DNA of 64,000 bases from the NCBI RefSeq assembly GCF_030505195.1, contig NZ_CP129672.1, positions 4,994,501 through 5,058,500 on the forward strand, in the 5' to 3' direction. A model generated the notes under the pieces. It was not told where the DNA came from and made no database searches. It saw nothing but the letters and a program-made list of their open reading frames with translations. This stretch comes from Comamonas testosteroni (GTDB lineage: Bacteria > Pseudomonadota > Gammaproteobacteria > Burkholderiales > Burkholderiaceae_C). Below are positions 1 through 7,779 of the stretch, piece by piece. A program made the position numbers and the translations under genes. Position 1 is the stretch's first letter; the number at the start of each line of letters is the position of its first letter.

Positions 1-385
1 TGTGGAAACCATAGTCCACACATGCTTTGCCTTCTGCGCGGCGATGGTAGTCGGCCACGGCTGCGCGCAAGGACTGGCCTTTGGCCTGGGCGGCAAAGGG
101 GATGACCGTGGTGGTGCCGCCGCAGGCTGCAGCGCGGGTGCCGCTTTCGAAGTCGTCTGCCATGCGCACGGGCGGTTCCATGGGCTGATCCAGATGGCAG
201 TGGGCATCGATACCGCCCGGTGTGACCACTCGGCCTTGAGCGTCGTATTCGTGGGTGCCGGAAGGCAGCTTGTTGCCCAGCTGGGCGATCTTGCCGTTGC
301 GGATGCCGATGTCGGCTTCAAAGATGTCACTGGCGGTTGCGACTTGCGCATTGCGCACCACGATATCGAATTCGCAGGGGTTCAT
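1..385 (-). CDS. D-hydantoinase/dihydropyrimidinase, N-terminal part (cut by window edge)
   Basis: The minus strand is open from an ATG at 385 to the left edge, giving about 128 codons of a cyclic amidohydrolase. Seen: the start MNPCEFDIVVRNAQV, the beta-sandwich segment with GKIAQLG, then TPGGIDAHCHLDQP, whose His62 and His64 are the HxH metal ligands of the amidohydrolase barrel, and the family stretch GTTTVIPFA. Family members open cyclic ureides such as hydantoins and dihydropyrimidines in the cytosol. The MFS gene lies upstream on the same strand, so the two may be co-transcribed and handle one imported substrate. No clear Shine-Dalgarno precedes the ATG. The catalytic centre beyond the HxH lies outside the window, so substrate class (hydantoin, dihydropyrimidine, allantoin-like) is open. 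Confidence 0.85.
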   Translation of the reverse strand, partial: MNPCEFDIVVRNAQVATASDIFEADIGIRNGKIAQLGNKLPSGTHEYDAQGRVVTPGGIDAHCHLDQPMEPPVRMADDFESGTRAAACGGTTTVIPFAAQAKGQSLRAAVADYHRRAEGKACVDYGFH

Positions 386-568
386 GTTCGGGGTCGGTTC
401 TACGTTGAAAGTGAGTGGCTGCCGGTGCTGGCATGACTGTGGTGATGTGTGTGGCGCGCTCAAGCTCGATGAGGCAGTGGCTGCTTCGGAGGGGCTTCCT
501 TTGTGTACCGAGGAGGCAGGAGCGGCGCTGCGTCGGCAGGCCGCTCTGGCTGTCTTCATGCCTGAGGC

Positions 569-1874
569 TTACACGGGTACCTTCTTGCTGTAGTCGATCA
601 GCAAGGCCGAGCAGATGAACAAGCCCACGCCTGCGCCGGTGAACATCATCAGCGCCATGAAGTAGGAACCTGTTGCCTGCACGATGAGCCCCACGATGAT
701 GGGCACGCCAATACCGGCGCAATTGCCGCCGAGGTTCATGACGCCGCCCAGAAAGCCGACGCGATTGCGGGTTCCGATCAGGGAGGGGATGCACCAGAAC
801 AGGCCGCACCAGCGCAGGAAGAACAGGGTGATGGACAGCAGGATGACGACCGTGACGGGGTCGGTGATCTGCGAGACACCATAGATGGCGATGGTGGCGA
901 TGATCGATGCAATGCCGAACAGAGTGCGCAGCACGGTGGCCTGGTTGCCACCTTTCTCACGCCATTTGTCGGCGATCCAGCCGCCGATCATTTCTCCCAC
1001 GAAGCCGGAGAAGAACATGGCGAAAAGCGCGCCGCCCATGGCCTTGATGTCCATGCCGTGCACCTTGGACAGGTAGGTGGGCATCCAGGTCAGTAGACCG
1101 TAAAAGAGTGCGTTGAAGCACATCCAGCCAAAGAACATGCCCCACACCGAGCGGTACTTGAAGAAGTCCAGCAGCTTGCCCTTGCTGGTGCCGGCGTCGG
1201 CCCTGGCGTCTTCGGCATGTGCTGCTTCGATGTGACGGGCTTCGGCCTCGTTCACGCCGGAATGTTCGCGAGGGTGGTTGCGGATATAGGACCAGGCAAA
1301 GTAGCCCGCGATCATGGTGCCGACGCCGGCGACCACGAAGGAGATGCGCCAGGAGCCGAAGAAGGCGATCAGGCCTGCAATGATGATGGCCGCCCAGGGC
1401 GGCGCCCAACGGTGCGCCGCCGTCAAGCAGCGTGGCACCGCGGCCGCGCTCGTTCTGGGACATCCAGATGCCGTTGAGCTTGCCGCCGGCCGGGTAGATG
1501 GGGGCTTCGGCGGCTCCCAGGCCCAGGCGTGTCAGCAGCAGTGGGAACCAGCCCGTGGTGAAGGCGGCGATGGTTTGAAACAGACCCCAGCCCAGAGTGG
1601 CGCCGGCGATGACGGAGCGCGGGCCGTATTTGTCGGCAAGCATGCCTCCCGGGATCTGCATGAAGGCATAGGTCCAGAAAAAAGAGCTCAGCAACAAGCC
1701 CTGCATGGCAGGACTTAGATCGAATTCCTTGGCAATCATCGGCATGGCTACCGATAGCGAAGCTCGGTCGATGTAGTTGATCGAGATGAGGAACAACATC
1801 ATCAGGAAGATCTTCCATCGGACTTTGGTCGGAGCCTGCGTGTGCTCCGCTGCGGCTGTGGTCGGGATATGCAT
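569..1874 (-). pseudogene. MFS transporter (ACS family), single-base frameshift
   Basis: An anion:cation symporter-type MFS permease of about 430 residues, read in two frames. The N-terminal frame starts at 1874 (MHIPTTAAAEH) and shows NYIDRASLSVAMPMI and the loop motif GGMLADKYGPR. It runs to DGGAPLGAALG, then loses frame. The second frame resumes with AIIIAGLIAFFGSWR and continues to the normal C-terminus (DYSKKVPV). Removing one C from the GGCCGCCC run near 1388-1394 restores a single ORF, so the lesion is one extra base. Twelve hydrophobic segments would be expected in the repaired protein. A GGAG lies 11 bases before the ATG. The family imports organic acids and sugar acids; with the hydantoinase it could import the ureide substrate (inference). 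Real inactivation or a sequencing error cannot be told apart here. Confidence 0.8.
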
Positions 1875-1933
1875 CTTCGGGGTCACTCCATCCAGGGTTG
1901 GTTGATGTGATGAAAATTTAAATGTCGACAATG

Positions 1934-1943
1934 TTGTAAACAA
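1934..1943. promoter_or_regulatory. Palindromic operator candidate TTGTAAACAA
   Basis: A 10-base near-perfect palindrome in the AT-rich divergent intergenic region between the MFS gene and the racemase-family gene. It fits the TNGTNNNACNA-like sites bound by FCD-type GntR regulators, but no such regulator is in the window. A direct repeat GTTGTTGAC at 2055-2063 and 2067-2075 lies nearer the plus-strand gene. Inference only. Confidence 0.3.
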
Positions 1944-2147
1944 TATAGAAAACACCTATGTGAATAAATTTGCGTTGAAATATCTGCATTTTCGCAGTGC
2001 TACAGACGAAGTGGAATGTATTTTCTGGCGACTTTAAGAATTTACGCTTTTATTGTTGTTGACAGTGTTGTTGACGTTTTTCACTGGACTGAGAACAATA
2101 TGATTCGGCTGCTGAGACGATCAGCCCTTCACGGAGAAACACAAGAG

Positions 2148-2879
2148 ATGACTGCAACCAAGACATGCCTGGGCGTGCTGACGCCTTCTTCGAATACGGC
2201 GCTGGAGCCTCTGACCAGTGCGCTTGCCGCCAGCGCGGGTCGATGCTCGGCGCATTTTTCGCGCTTCACGGTGACGGAGATTTCGTTGGCGCAGGCCGCG
2301 CTCAATCAGTTTGATGACAGCAAGATTCTTGCGGCCGCAGAGCTGCTGGCGGATGCCAAAGTGGATGTGATCGGCTGGAGTGGTACCGCTGCTGGCTGGC
2401 GCGGTTTTGACTGCGATCGGCAGTTGTGCGAGCGCATCGAGCAGCGTACGGGCATCAAGGCAACGACGGCCATCCTGGCGCTCAATGAGCTGATGCAAAA
2501 GCTTTCCGTCAAAAAGCTGGCCATCGTGAGCCCCTATACCGCGGATGTGCAGCAATGTATCGTCAACAATTACCGCGCAGCCGGTGTGGAAACCACGGCT
2601 CACCGGCATCTGAACATTTCGGTCAATCACCGCTTCGCGCTCGTGGAGCCGGAGCAACTGCTGGGGCTGATTGCAGAGGTGATCGAGGAGGGCGCTCCCG
2701 ATGCGGTGGTGACTTACTGCACCAATCTGCATGCAGCGCAGCTGGCCGATCAGGTGGAGCGGCGCTGGAATGTGCCGCTGCTCGATACGGTAAGTACCAC
2801 GGTGTGGGGGATGCTGCGTGCGGCAGGGCGTAGCCCGGCGGATATCAAGGGGTGGGGGCGCTTGTTTGAAGTGGCGTGA
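2148..2879 (+). CDS. Asp/Glu racemase-superfamily enzyme (maleate isomerase/arylmalonate decarboxylase type)
   Basis: A 243-residue cytosolic enzyme with the family pattern: LTPSSNTALEP near the N-terminus, a P-loop-like VIGWSGTAAGW around residue 74, VSPYT near 128 and VVTYCTNLHAA with Cys191. Maleate isomerases and Asp/Glu racemases use two cysteines, one on each half. Here the first position is Gly79 and only Cys191 remains, the arrangement known from arylmalonate decarboxylase. The enzyme could therefore be a decarboxylase or one-Cys isomerase, but function is not proven. ATG 2148 is preferred over upstream ATGs because it starts directly at the conserved fold and has GGAGA about 12 bases before it. 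It is divergent from the MFS/hydantoinase pair and upstream of an FAH-family gene. Confidence 0.8.
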   Translation: MTATKTCLGVLTPSSNTALEPLTSALAASAGRCSAHFSRFTVTEISLAQAALNQFDDSKILAAAELLADAKVDVIGWSGTAAGWRGFDCDRQLCERIEQRTGIKATTAILALNELMQKLSVKKLAIVSPYTADVQQCIVNNYRAAGVETTAHRHLNISVNHRFALVEPEQLLGLIAEVIEEGAPDAVVTYCTNLHAAQLADQVERRWNVPLLDTVSTTVWGMLRAAGRSPADIKGWGRLFEVA

Positions 2880-3010
2880 CAGCGGGTGGCTCAAGCAGGG
2901 GCCGCCAGCAGGCTGTGGTGAAAGACGAGTCGAGGATGACGGTGCCTGGTGGTGGAATACCTGTGTTTGTGCCGAGCGCCCGAAAGTGATTTCCGAGGAA
3001 TGGAGAGACT

Positions 3011-3859
3011 ATGAAACTGGTTCGATTTGGAGCTGCCGGTGAGGAAAAGCCCGGTCTGCTGGATGCTCAAGGAGTGTTGCGCGATGCTTCGGCCTGGGTG
3101 GCGGACTGGCGCGGCGCCGAGCTGCATCCAGAAAAGCTGGCGCAATGGCGCGATCGACAATCCGAGGCGCTGCCGGCCGTGTCAGGAGCCCCCCGACTGG
3201 GCTGCCCGGTGGCGCAGGTGGGCAAGATCGTCTGCGTGGGGCTCAACTATGCAGACCATGCGGCAGAGGCGGGGGCTGCGCCACCGGCCGAACCGGTGCT
3301 GTTCATGAAGGCGGTCACGGCCATCAGCGGGCCCAATGATGCCATACAGATAGCGCCGGCGGCGACCAAGGTGGACTGGGAAGTGGAGCTGGGGGTGGTC
3401 ATCGGCAGCCGCGCCACGCGGGTGGGCGAGCAGGCCGCGCTGGGTCATGTGGCCGGCTATGTGCTGGGCAACGATGTGTCCGAGCGGGCTTGGCAGATGG
3501 AGCGCGGAGGCACCTGGGACAAGGGCAAGAGCCATGACAGCTTTGCACCGCTGGGACCCTGGCTGCTGACGGCCGACGAGGTGGCCGATCCGCACCGCAT
3601 TGCGTTGTGGCTTGAAGTGAACGGCCAGCGCATGCAAGGCAGCAATACCAGCAATTTCATCTTTGGCGTGCCCAAGATCATCAGCTATATCAGCCACTTC
3701 ATGACGCTGGAGGCCGGCGATGTGATTCTCACCGGAACGCCTGCGGGCGTGGGCCTGGGTCAAAAGCCAGAGCCCGTCTTTCTCAAGCCCGGCGACGTGG
3801 TGCGGTTGGGTGCTGACGGACTGGGCGAGCAGCGCCAGGTCTGCGTGGCGGTGAACTGA
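3011..3859 (+). CDS. Fumarylacetoacetate hydrolase (FAH) family protein
   Basis: A 282-residue cytosolic enzyme of the FAH / 2-hydroxyhepta-2,4-diene-1,7-dioate isomerase family. Seen: IVCVGLNYADHAAEAG, then VDWEVELGVVIG, whose two Glu residues are metal ligands, NDVSERAWQMERGG with the third acidic ligand, and the C-terminal ILTGTPAGVG. These are the normal family landmarks and the length is standard, so it should be an active Mg/Mn-dependent hydrolase, isomerase or hydratase acting on a keto/enol acid. GGAG lies 5 bases before the ATG. It follows the racemase-family gene by 131 bases on the same strand, so both probably act in one degradation route with the hydantoinase. The exact substrate (ureidoglycolate-like, catechol meta-cleavage product or other) cannot be read from sequence. 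Confidence 0.85.
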   Translation: MKLVRFGAAGEEKPGLLDAQGVLRDASAWVADWRGAELHPEKLAQWRDRQSEALPAVSGAPRLGCPVAQVGKIVCVGLNYADHAAEAGAAPPAEPVLFMKAVTAISGPNDAIQIAPAATKVDWEVELGVVIGSRATRVGEQAALGHVAGYVLGNDVSERAWQMERGGTWDKGKSHDSFAPLGPWLLTADEVADPHRIALWLEVNGQRMQGSNTSNFIFGVPKIISYISHFMTLEAGDVILTGTPAGVGLGQKPEPVFLKPGDVVRLGADGLGEQRQVCVAVN

Positions 3860-3870
3860 CGCAGCTTTTC

Positions 3871-3901
3871 CCCGGAGAGCTGGTTTTCAGAGCTTTCCGG
3901 G
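3871..3901. terminator. Inverted repeat between convergent genes
   Basis: CCCGGAGAGCT pairs with AGCTTTCCGGG across a 9-base loop, with one mismatch. It sits between the convergent FAH and GAF genes and overlaps the end of the GAF gene. There is no clear T-run on either side, so a terminator role is tentative. Confidence 0.4.
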
Positions 3902-4474
3902 AGAAGTCGGGCCGCAAGGCGTGCGCTTTTCTTCGGCCGGCTGCAGTTGTTGAGCCTGCTTGATATCGAGTCGCCTGGCGATGATCCTGGCCACGCATTC
4001 GAGTTTTTGCAGGTCCTTGGCCGTCAGGCTTTCATCGGCGGCCTGACTGAAGCAGCACAGCGTGCCGTAGACCTTGCCGCTGGCCAGCACGATAGGGGTG
4101 CTCAGATGAGCACCTACACGAAAAGGAGTTGCCGGCAGCTTGGTAAAGGCCGGGTGGGTGGCCGCATCCTGGACCAGACCGGGCAGAACGCCGTCGAGTA
4201 CGCACTGGCAAAACGACTCTTCCAGAGGGCCGCCGCCGCCAGTAGCAATCAATTCCTTGCCGGGAGCAGTATCGACATGCTGGAACATGCGTTGGCTGTT
4301 GCGGATCTCTGAGATAAAAATCACCTCCATATTGAGGTGCTGGCGCAGCTCCTGCAGGACCAGACGCACGCTTTCATCGACCAGTTCGTCGCTTTGATCT
4401 GCTGTGGCCAGCAACAATTCGCTGACCTGTACCTCCAGCGCCTCCGGTGCGTAATCCCAGTTGTGAATCGCCAT
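3887..4474 (-). CDS. GAF domain protein
   Basis: A 195-residue soluble protein. After a 25-residue leader it has one GAF domain (about residues 25-170), seen in VDESVRLVLQELRQHLNMEVIFISEI, EESFCQCVLDG, VGAHLSTPIVLASGKVYGTLCCFS and the final helix KLECVARIIARRLD. GAF domains bind small ligands or chromophores, and many sit in signalling proteins. Here there is no output domain, so it may act through a partner. The Cys-rich GTLCCFS strand is typical of a GAF subfamily in proteobacterial diguanylate cyclases. AGAGG precedes the ATG. It is convergent with the FAH gene and followed upstream by an XRE regulator on the same strand. No substrate can be named. Confidence 0.8.
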   Translation of the reverse strand: MAIHNWDYAPEALEVQVSELLLATADQSDELVDESVRLVLQELRQHLNMEVIFISEIRNSQRMFQHVDTAPGKELIATGGGGPLEESFCQCVLDGVLPGLVQDAATHPAFTKLPATPFRVGAHLSTPIVLASGKVYGTLCCFSQAADESLTAKDLQKLECVARIIARRLDIKQAQQLQPAEEKRTPCGPTSPGKL

Positions 4475-4557
4475 CTCTCAAACCTCTGAATGTCAGCAAA
4501 AAAACGGGCCATTGTGGCCGAGCAAACAGGGTTCTCAAGTTAACAAGACGTAAGACT

Positions 4558-4854
4558 TCATAGCGAATCCTGGCCGGTCACCGGACTGGCGATGCTGCTG
4601 GCTGCACCCTTCTGGTCGGTCTGGGGCTGAATCAGTGCCAGCACCTGGGCGTGGAGCTCGGCCGGCACGGCGATCAGCTCCATATTCAGTACACGGGCCA
4701 TTTCCTGCAGAGTGGAAAAGCGCGGGTCGACATCGCCGGTTTCAGTGCGCTGTACGGCCATACGCGACAGACCGGCACGTTCGGCCAGATCGGCCTGGGT
4801 GATGCGGGCGGCCTTGCGAGCCTGGGCCAGAGTCGTGATGAGTTCGGAAGTCAT
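4558..4854 (-). CDS. XRE-family HTH transcriptional regulator
   Basis: A 98-residue protein. Residues 1-65 form a Cro/CI-type helix-turn-helix (LITTLAQARKAARITQADLA, then AGLSRMAVQRTETG, and FSTLQEMARVLNMEL). The C-terminus, rich in Ala and Gln, is probably disordered. ATG 4854 fits the usual start of the domain; an in-frame ATG 39 bases upstream (4893) is possible. HipB-like antitoxins look like this, but no HipA kinase gene is adjacent, so it is a stand-alone regulator here. Targets unknown. Confidence 0.8.
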   Translation of the reverse strand: MTSELITTLAQARKAARITQADLAERAGLSRMAVQRTETGDVDPRFSTLQEMARVLNMELIAVPAELHAQVLALIQPQTDQKGAASSIASPVTGQDSL

Positions 4855-5006
4855 GCGTATCAATATACTCTTTGTAGCGCGGCACAAAAGCATGGCGTCT
4901 GCTGGAGGGCGTTTCCCCGGTCAGGCGGACCGCTGCAGTCTGCCATGCCGCTGCCATACTGCGAGGGCATGTTGGAAATGGTTCATCGAACAACAGGAGT
5001 GCGCAA

Positions 5007-6461
5007 TTGGACTGGATAGCAATGCAGCTGAGCCACGAGAGCGTCAAGCTCTGGCTGTCTGTGGGCTGGTCGCTGTATGTCGTCGTGGTAGGCATCTGGA
5101 TTCTGCTGCAGCGCAGCCAGCCGATTGCCACGCTGAGCTGGCTGTTGTCCATGGCAGCGCTACCTGTGGTGGGTCTGTTGGTCTATTACTACTTCGGTCC
5201 GCAGCGCATGAAACGCCAGCGTATCAAGCGGCTGCGCTCGCGCAAGCGTTCGCGTTTGCGCAACAGCATGCAAAAGCTCAGGGAGCGCATTCCGGCCCAG
5301 CAGGAACGTCTGCGTCAGGTGGCGCGGCTGGTTGGCATGACCAGCGATTTCCCGGTAAGCACGGCCACTTCCATGCAGTTGCTTGTGGGGGGGGGCGCTA
5401 CCTTTGATGCGATTGCCGAGGCCGTGAGCGCAGCACGCCACCATGTGCATCTGGAGTACTACATCTACGAGCCCGATCAGACTGGCACGGCCTTGCGTGA
5501 TTTGCTGATCGAGAAAGCACGTGCGGGCGTGCAGGTGCGTTTGCTGGTGGATGCTCTGGGCTCCAAGAAGCTGGGGCGAAAGTTTCTGGAGCCGCTACAG
5601 CAGGCCGGGGCCGAGGTGCTGCGCTTTCACGACGCCAAGATAGGGCGGCGGCTGCGGCCCGTGATCAACTTCCGTACCCACCGCAAGATTCTGGTCTGCG
5701 ATGGAAAAGTGGGCTTTACGGGCGGCGTGAACGTCACCGATGAAGAGAACGAGCGCATTTGTAACGATGCATATCATGACGTGCACATCCGGGTCGAAGG
5801 CTCCGTTGTCAATTGGCTGCAGACAGTGTTTCTCGAGGACTGGGCCTACACCCGCAGCGACGATCCGCATCGCCTGCCCGACGATCTAGATGATCTGCTG
5901 CCTGATTGCGAAGACGGTCCCATCCCCATGCAGGTCGTGACCTCTGGGCCTGATGACCACCTGGACGCCATCTACCGCGCCTATCTGGCGGCCATCAACG
6001 CGGCCCAGCAGCGCATCTTGCTGACCACGCCTTACTTTGTGCCGACCGAAGGCGCGCTGACGGCTCTCACCAATGCCGCGTTGCGTGGTGTGGAGGTCCG
6101 CATTCTGGTGCCGAAGAAGTCCGATTCGTTATTGGTGACGGCCGCTGCGCGCTCCTATTTTGACGAGCTGATTCGCTGTGGCGTGCATATCTATGAATAT
6201 GCAGCCAGCATGCTGCACTCCAAGACCTTGGTGGTCGATGACAATATGGCCATGATCGGCACAGCCAATTTTGACTATCGCAGCTTTTTCCTCAACTACG
6301 AGGTCTGTGTGATCGGCTACGGGCCAGAGCTGAATCAGGCCATCGCTGCCCAGTTCGATGCCGACCTGGGTCAGGCTCGAATGGTGCAATATCGCAGCGA
6401 AAAAGGCCTGCGACGACGGCTGATCGGTTCCGTGGCCCGATTGACATCACCGCTGCTGTAA
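5007..6461 (+). CDS. cls: Cardiolipin synthase
   Basis: A 484-residue inner-membrane phospholipase-D superfamily enzyme that joins two phosphatidylglycerols into cardiolipin. Two N-terminal membrane segments (residues about 10-32 and 38-58) precede two PLD domains, each with an HKD motif: HRKILVCDGKVGFTGG and HSKTLVVDDNMAMIGTANFD. ATG-less start: TTG at 5007 has AGGAG 7 bases upstream, a better fit than the ATG at 5022. It ends in TAATG, overlapping the sirtuin gene by one base, so the two are translationally coupled. Length and motif spacing are normal for ClsA-type enzymes. Confidence 0.92.
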   Translation: MDWIAMQLSHESVKLWLSVGWSLYVVVVGIWILLQRSQPIATLSWLLSMAALPVVGLLVYYYFGPQRMKRQRIKRLRSRKRSRLRNSMQKLRERIPAQQERLRQVARLVGMTSDFPVSTATSMQLLVGGGATFDAIAEAVSAARHHVHLEYYIYEPDQTGTALRDLLIEKARAGVQVRLLVDALGSKKLGRKFLEPLQQAGAEVLRFHDAKIGRRLRPVINFRTHRKILVCDGKVGFTGGVNVTDEENERICNDAYHDVHIRVEGSVVNWLQTVFLEDWAYTRSDDPHRLPDDLDDLLPDCEDGPIPMQVVTSGPDDHLDAIYRAYLAAINAAQQRILLTTPYFVPTEGALTALTNAALRGVEVRILVPKKSDSLLVTAAARSYFDELIRCGVHIYEYAASMLHSKTLVVDDNMAMIGTANFDYRSFFLNYEVCVIGYGPELNQAIAAQFDADLGQARMVQYRSEKGLRRRLIGSVARLTSPLL

Positions 6462-7312
6462 TGAGTGAAACCCTGAATCATTGTGTGGATGCTCTGGCGC
6501 TGTGGCGCCTGCAGGACTGGCTGCATGCGCACCCGCGCGTGGTGGTCATTGGTGGTGCCGGCTGCAGCACCGAAGCCGGCATTCCCGACTATCGTGACCG
6601 CAACGGACAGTGGAAGCGTCCACAGCCCGTGACCTATCAGGCCTTCATGGGCGATGTGCTGGTGCGTCAGCGCTACTGGGCGCGTTCCATGCTGGGCTGG
6701 CGCGTGATGGGTCAGGCGCGGCCCGGTTCCGCCCACCAGGCCCTGGCGCGACTGGAGCGGCAAGGCCGGCTGGAGTTGCTGATCACCCAGAATGTCGATG
6801 GCCTGCATGATGCGGCCGGCAGCCTGAACATCGTGGACCTGCACGGGCGCATCGACACCGTACGCTGCATGGACTGCGACAAGCGCTCTGCCCGTGCCGA
6901 TCTGCAGCAGCGGCTGTTGGCACTGAACCCGGCCTGGGCCCAGCTCTATGCCACACCTGCGCCCGATGGCGACGCCGATCTGGAAAACCAGGACTTCAGT
7001 CGCTTTGTCGTGCCGGCCTGCCCACATTGCGCAACGGGCCTGATCAAGCCCGATGTGGTGTTCTTTGGCGAGACCGTGCCGCGTGAGCGCGTGCAGACCT
7101 GCATGGCTGCCGTGGCCAGGGCTGACGCCGTGCTGATCGCCGGCTCTTCATTGATGGTGTATTCGGGTTACCGCTTTGCGCTGGCAGCGCATGAGCAGGG
7201 CAAGTCCATCGTGGCCATCAACCAAGGGGTGACGCGAGCCGATGTATTGCTGGATTTCAAGCTCGAGGCCGATGTGGGCCAGGTCTTGATGGGCCTGATC
7301 GAGGCAAGCTAA
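6461..7312 (+). CDS. Sir2-family NAD-dependent protein deacylase
   Basis: A 283-residue sirtuin. Seen in order: the NAD-binding GAGCSTEAGIPDYRD, the TQNVDGLH motif, catalytic HG (DLHGRIDTVRC), a zinc-binding pair of Cys-x2-Cys sites (CMDC and CPHC), FFGETVP and GSSLMVYSGY. Sirtuins remove acetyl or other acyl groups from lysine using NAD. The sequence resembles the class II (SIRT4-like) bacterial group rather than E. coli CobB. The ATG overlaps the cls stop codon. A low-complexity tetranucleotide tract begins directly after the stop. Confidence 0.9.
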   Translation: MSETLNHCVDALALWRLQDWLHAHPRVVVIGGAGCSTEAGIPDYRDRNGQWKRPQPVTYQAFMGDVLVRQRYWARSMLGWRVMGQARPGSAHQALARLERQGRLELLITQNVDGLHDAAGSLNIVDLHGRIDTVRCMDCDKRSARADLQQRLLALNPAWAQLYATPAPDGDADLENQDFSRFVVPACPHCATGLIKPDVVFFGETVPRERVQTCMAAVARADAVLIAGSSLMVYSGYRFALAAHEQGKSIVAINQGVTRADVLLDFKLEADVGQVLMGLIEAS

Positions 7313-7344
7313 CTCACTCACTCACTCCCTCCCTCCCTCCCTTT
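7311..7344. repeat. Tetranucleotide microsatellite-like tract
   Basis: About four copies of ACTC followed by about four copies of CCTC/TCCC, starting right at the sirtuin stop codon. Simple repeats of this kind are slippage-prone. It lies at the 3' end of the minus-strand reading frame described next. Confidence 0.7.
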
Positions 7345-7733
7345 GCGCAGTCGATGAGGGCAGGGCGCGGCAAACAGTCTGCATATTCCTCGAGCGTGCA
7401 GCGGTCTCGTTGAGGTAGATACATGGCAGCATGCCTCCGGTGTCGGCGATCACGGTCTCGAGTTCATTGCCACCGATCGGGTGCAAATCGTGGCGCAGCA
7501 GCGGCGCATGGCTGCGTTTCATGAAGCGGCGGGGAATGCCAAGGGGGGGGTGTGCCGCGCTTGAGCGGCTCGTGGCCTGCATGGGTGCGGGCCATGCGGC
7601 CAAAGCTCCAGCGTGAAACGCCTGGCGGAGCTGGGGCCGTCGGAATGTGCGGCCGTGCGCCAAAGGTATCGGGCAGTGTGCCGCGCTGGCGTTCAAACAG
7701 ACTGTTCAGGGTTTCGGTGCTACGGAGCATCAT
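7322..7733 (-). pseudogene. Small unrecognised ORF interrupted at a C8 tract
   Basis: GAGGA lies 4 bases before an ATG at 7733, 46 bases downstream of the thiolase stop, so a translated gene is likely. The frame as given is 89 residues (7464-7733: MMLRSTETLNSLFERQRG...) and crosses eight consecutive C residues on the minus strand (G8 on plus, 7543-7550). With seven Cs the frame would continue through a plausible sequence (LGIPRRFMKRSHAPLLRHDL...HPIGGNELETV) to 7322, giving about 136 residues. I do not recognise the family. Options are a phase-variable or decayed gene, a sequencing error in the homopolymer, or a short real ORF. Confidence 0.4.
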
Positions 7734-7779
7734 GGTTTCCTCGAGTGGAGTTGAAGTCTTGGTCTCTGTCGATATGAGC

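Noticed and set aside
2..436. A plus-strand frame at the left edge
   Set aside because: It is antisense to the hydantoinase, whose HxH motif and fold are clear on the minus strand.
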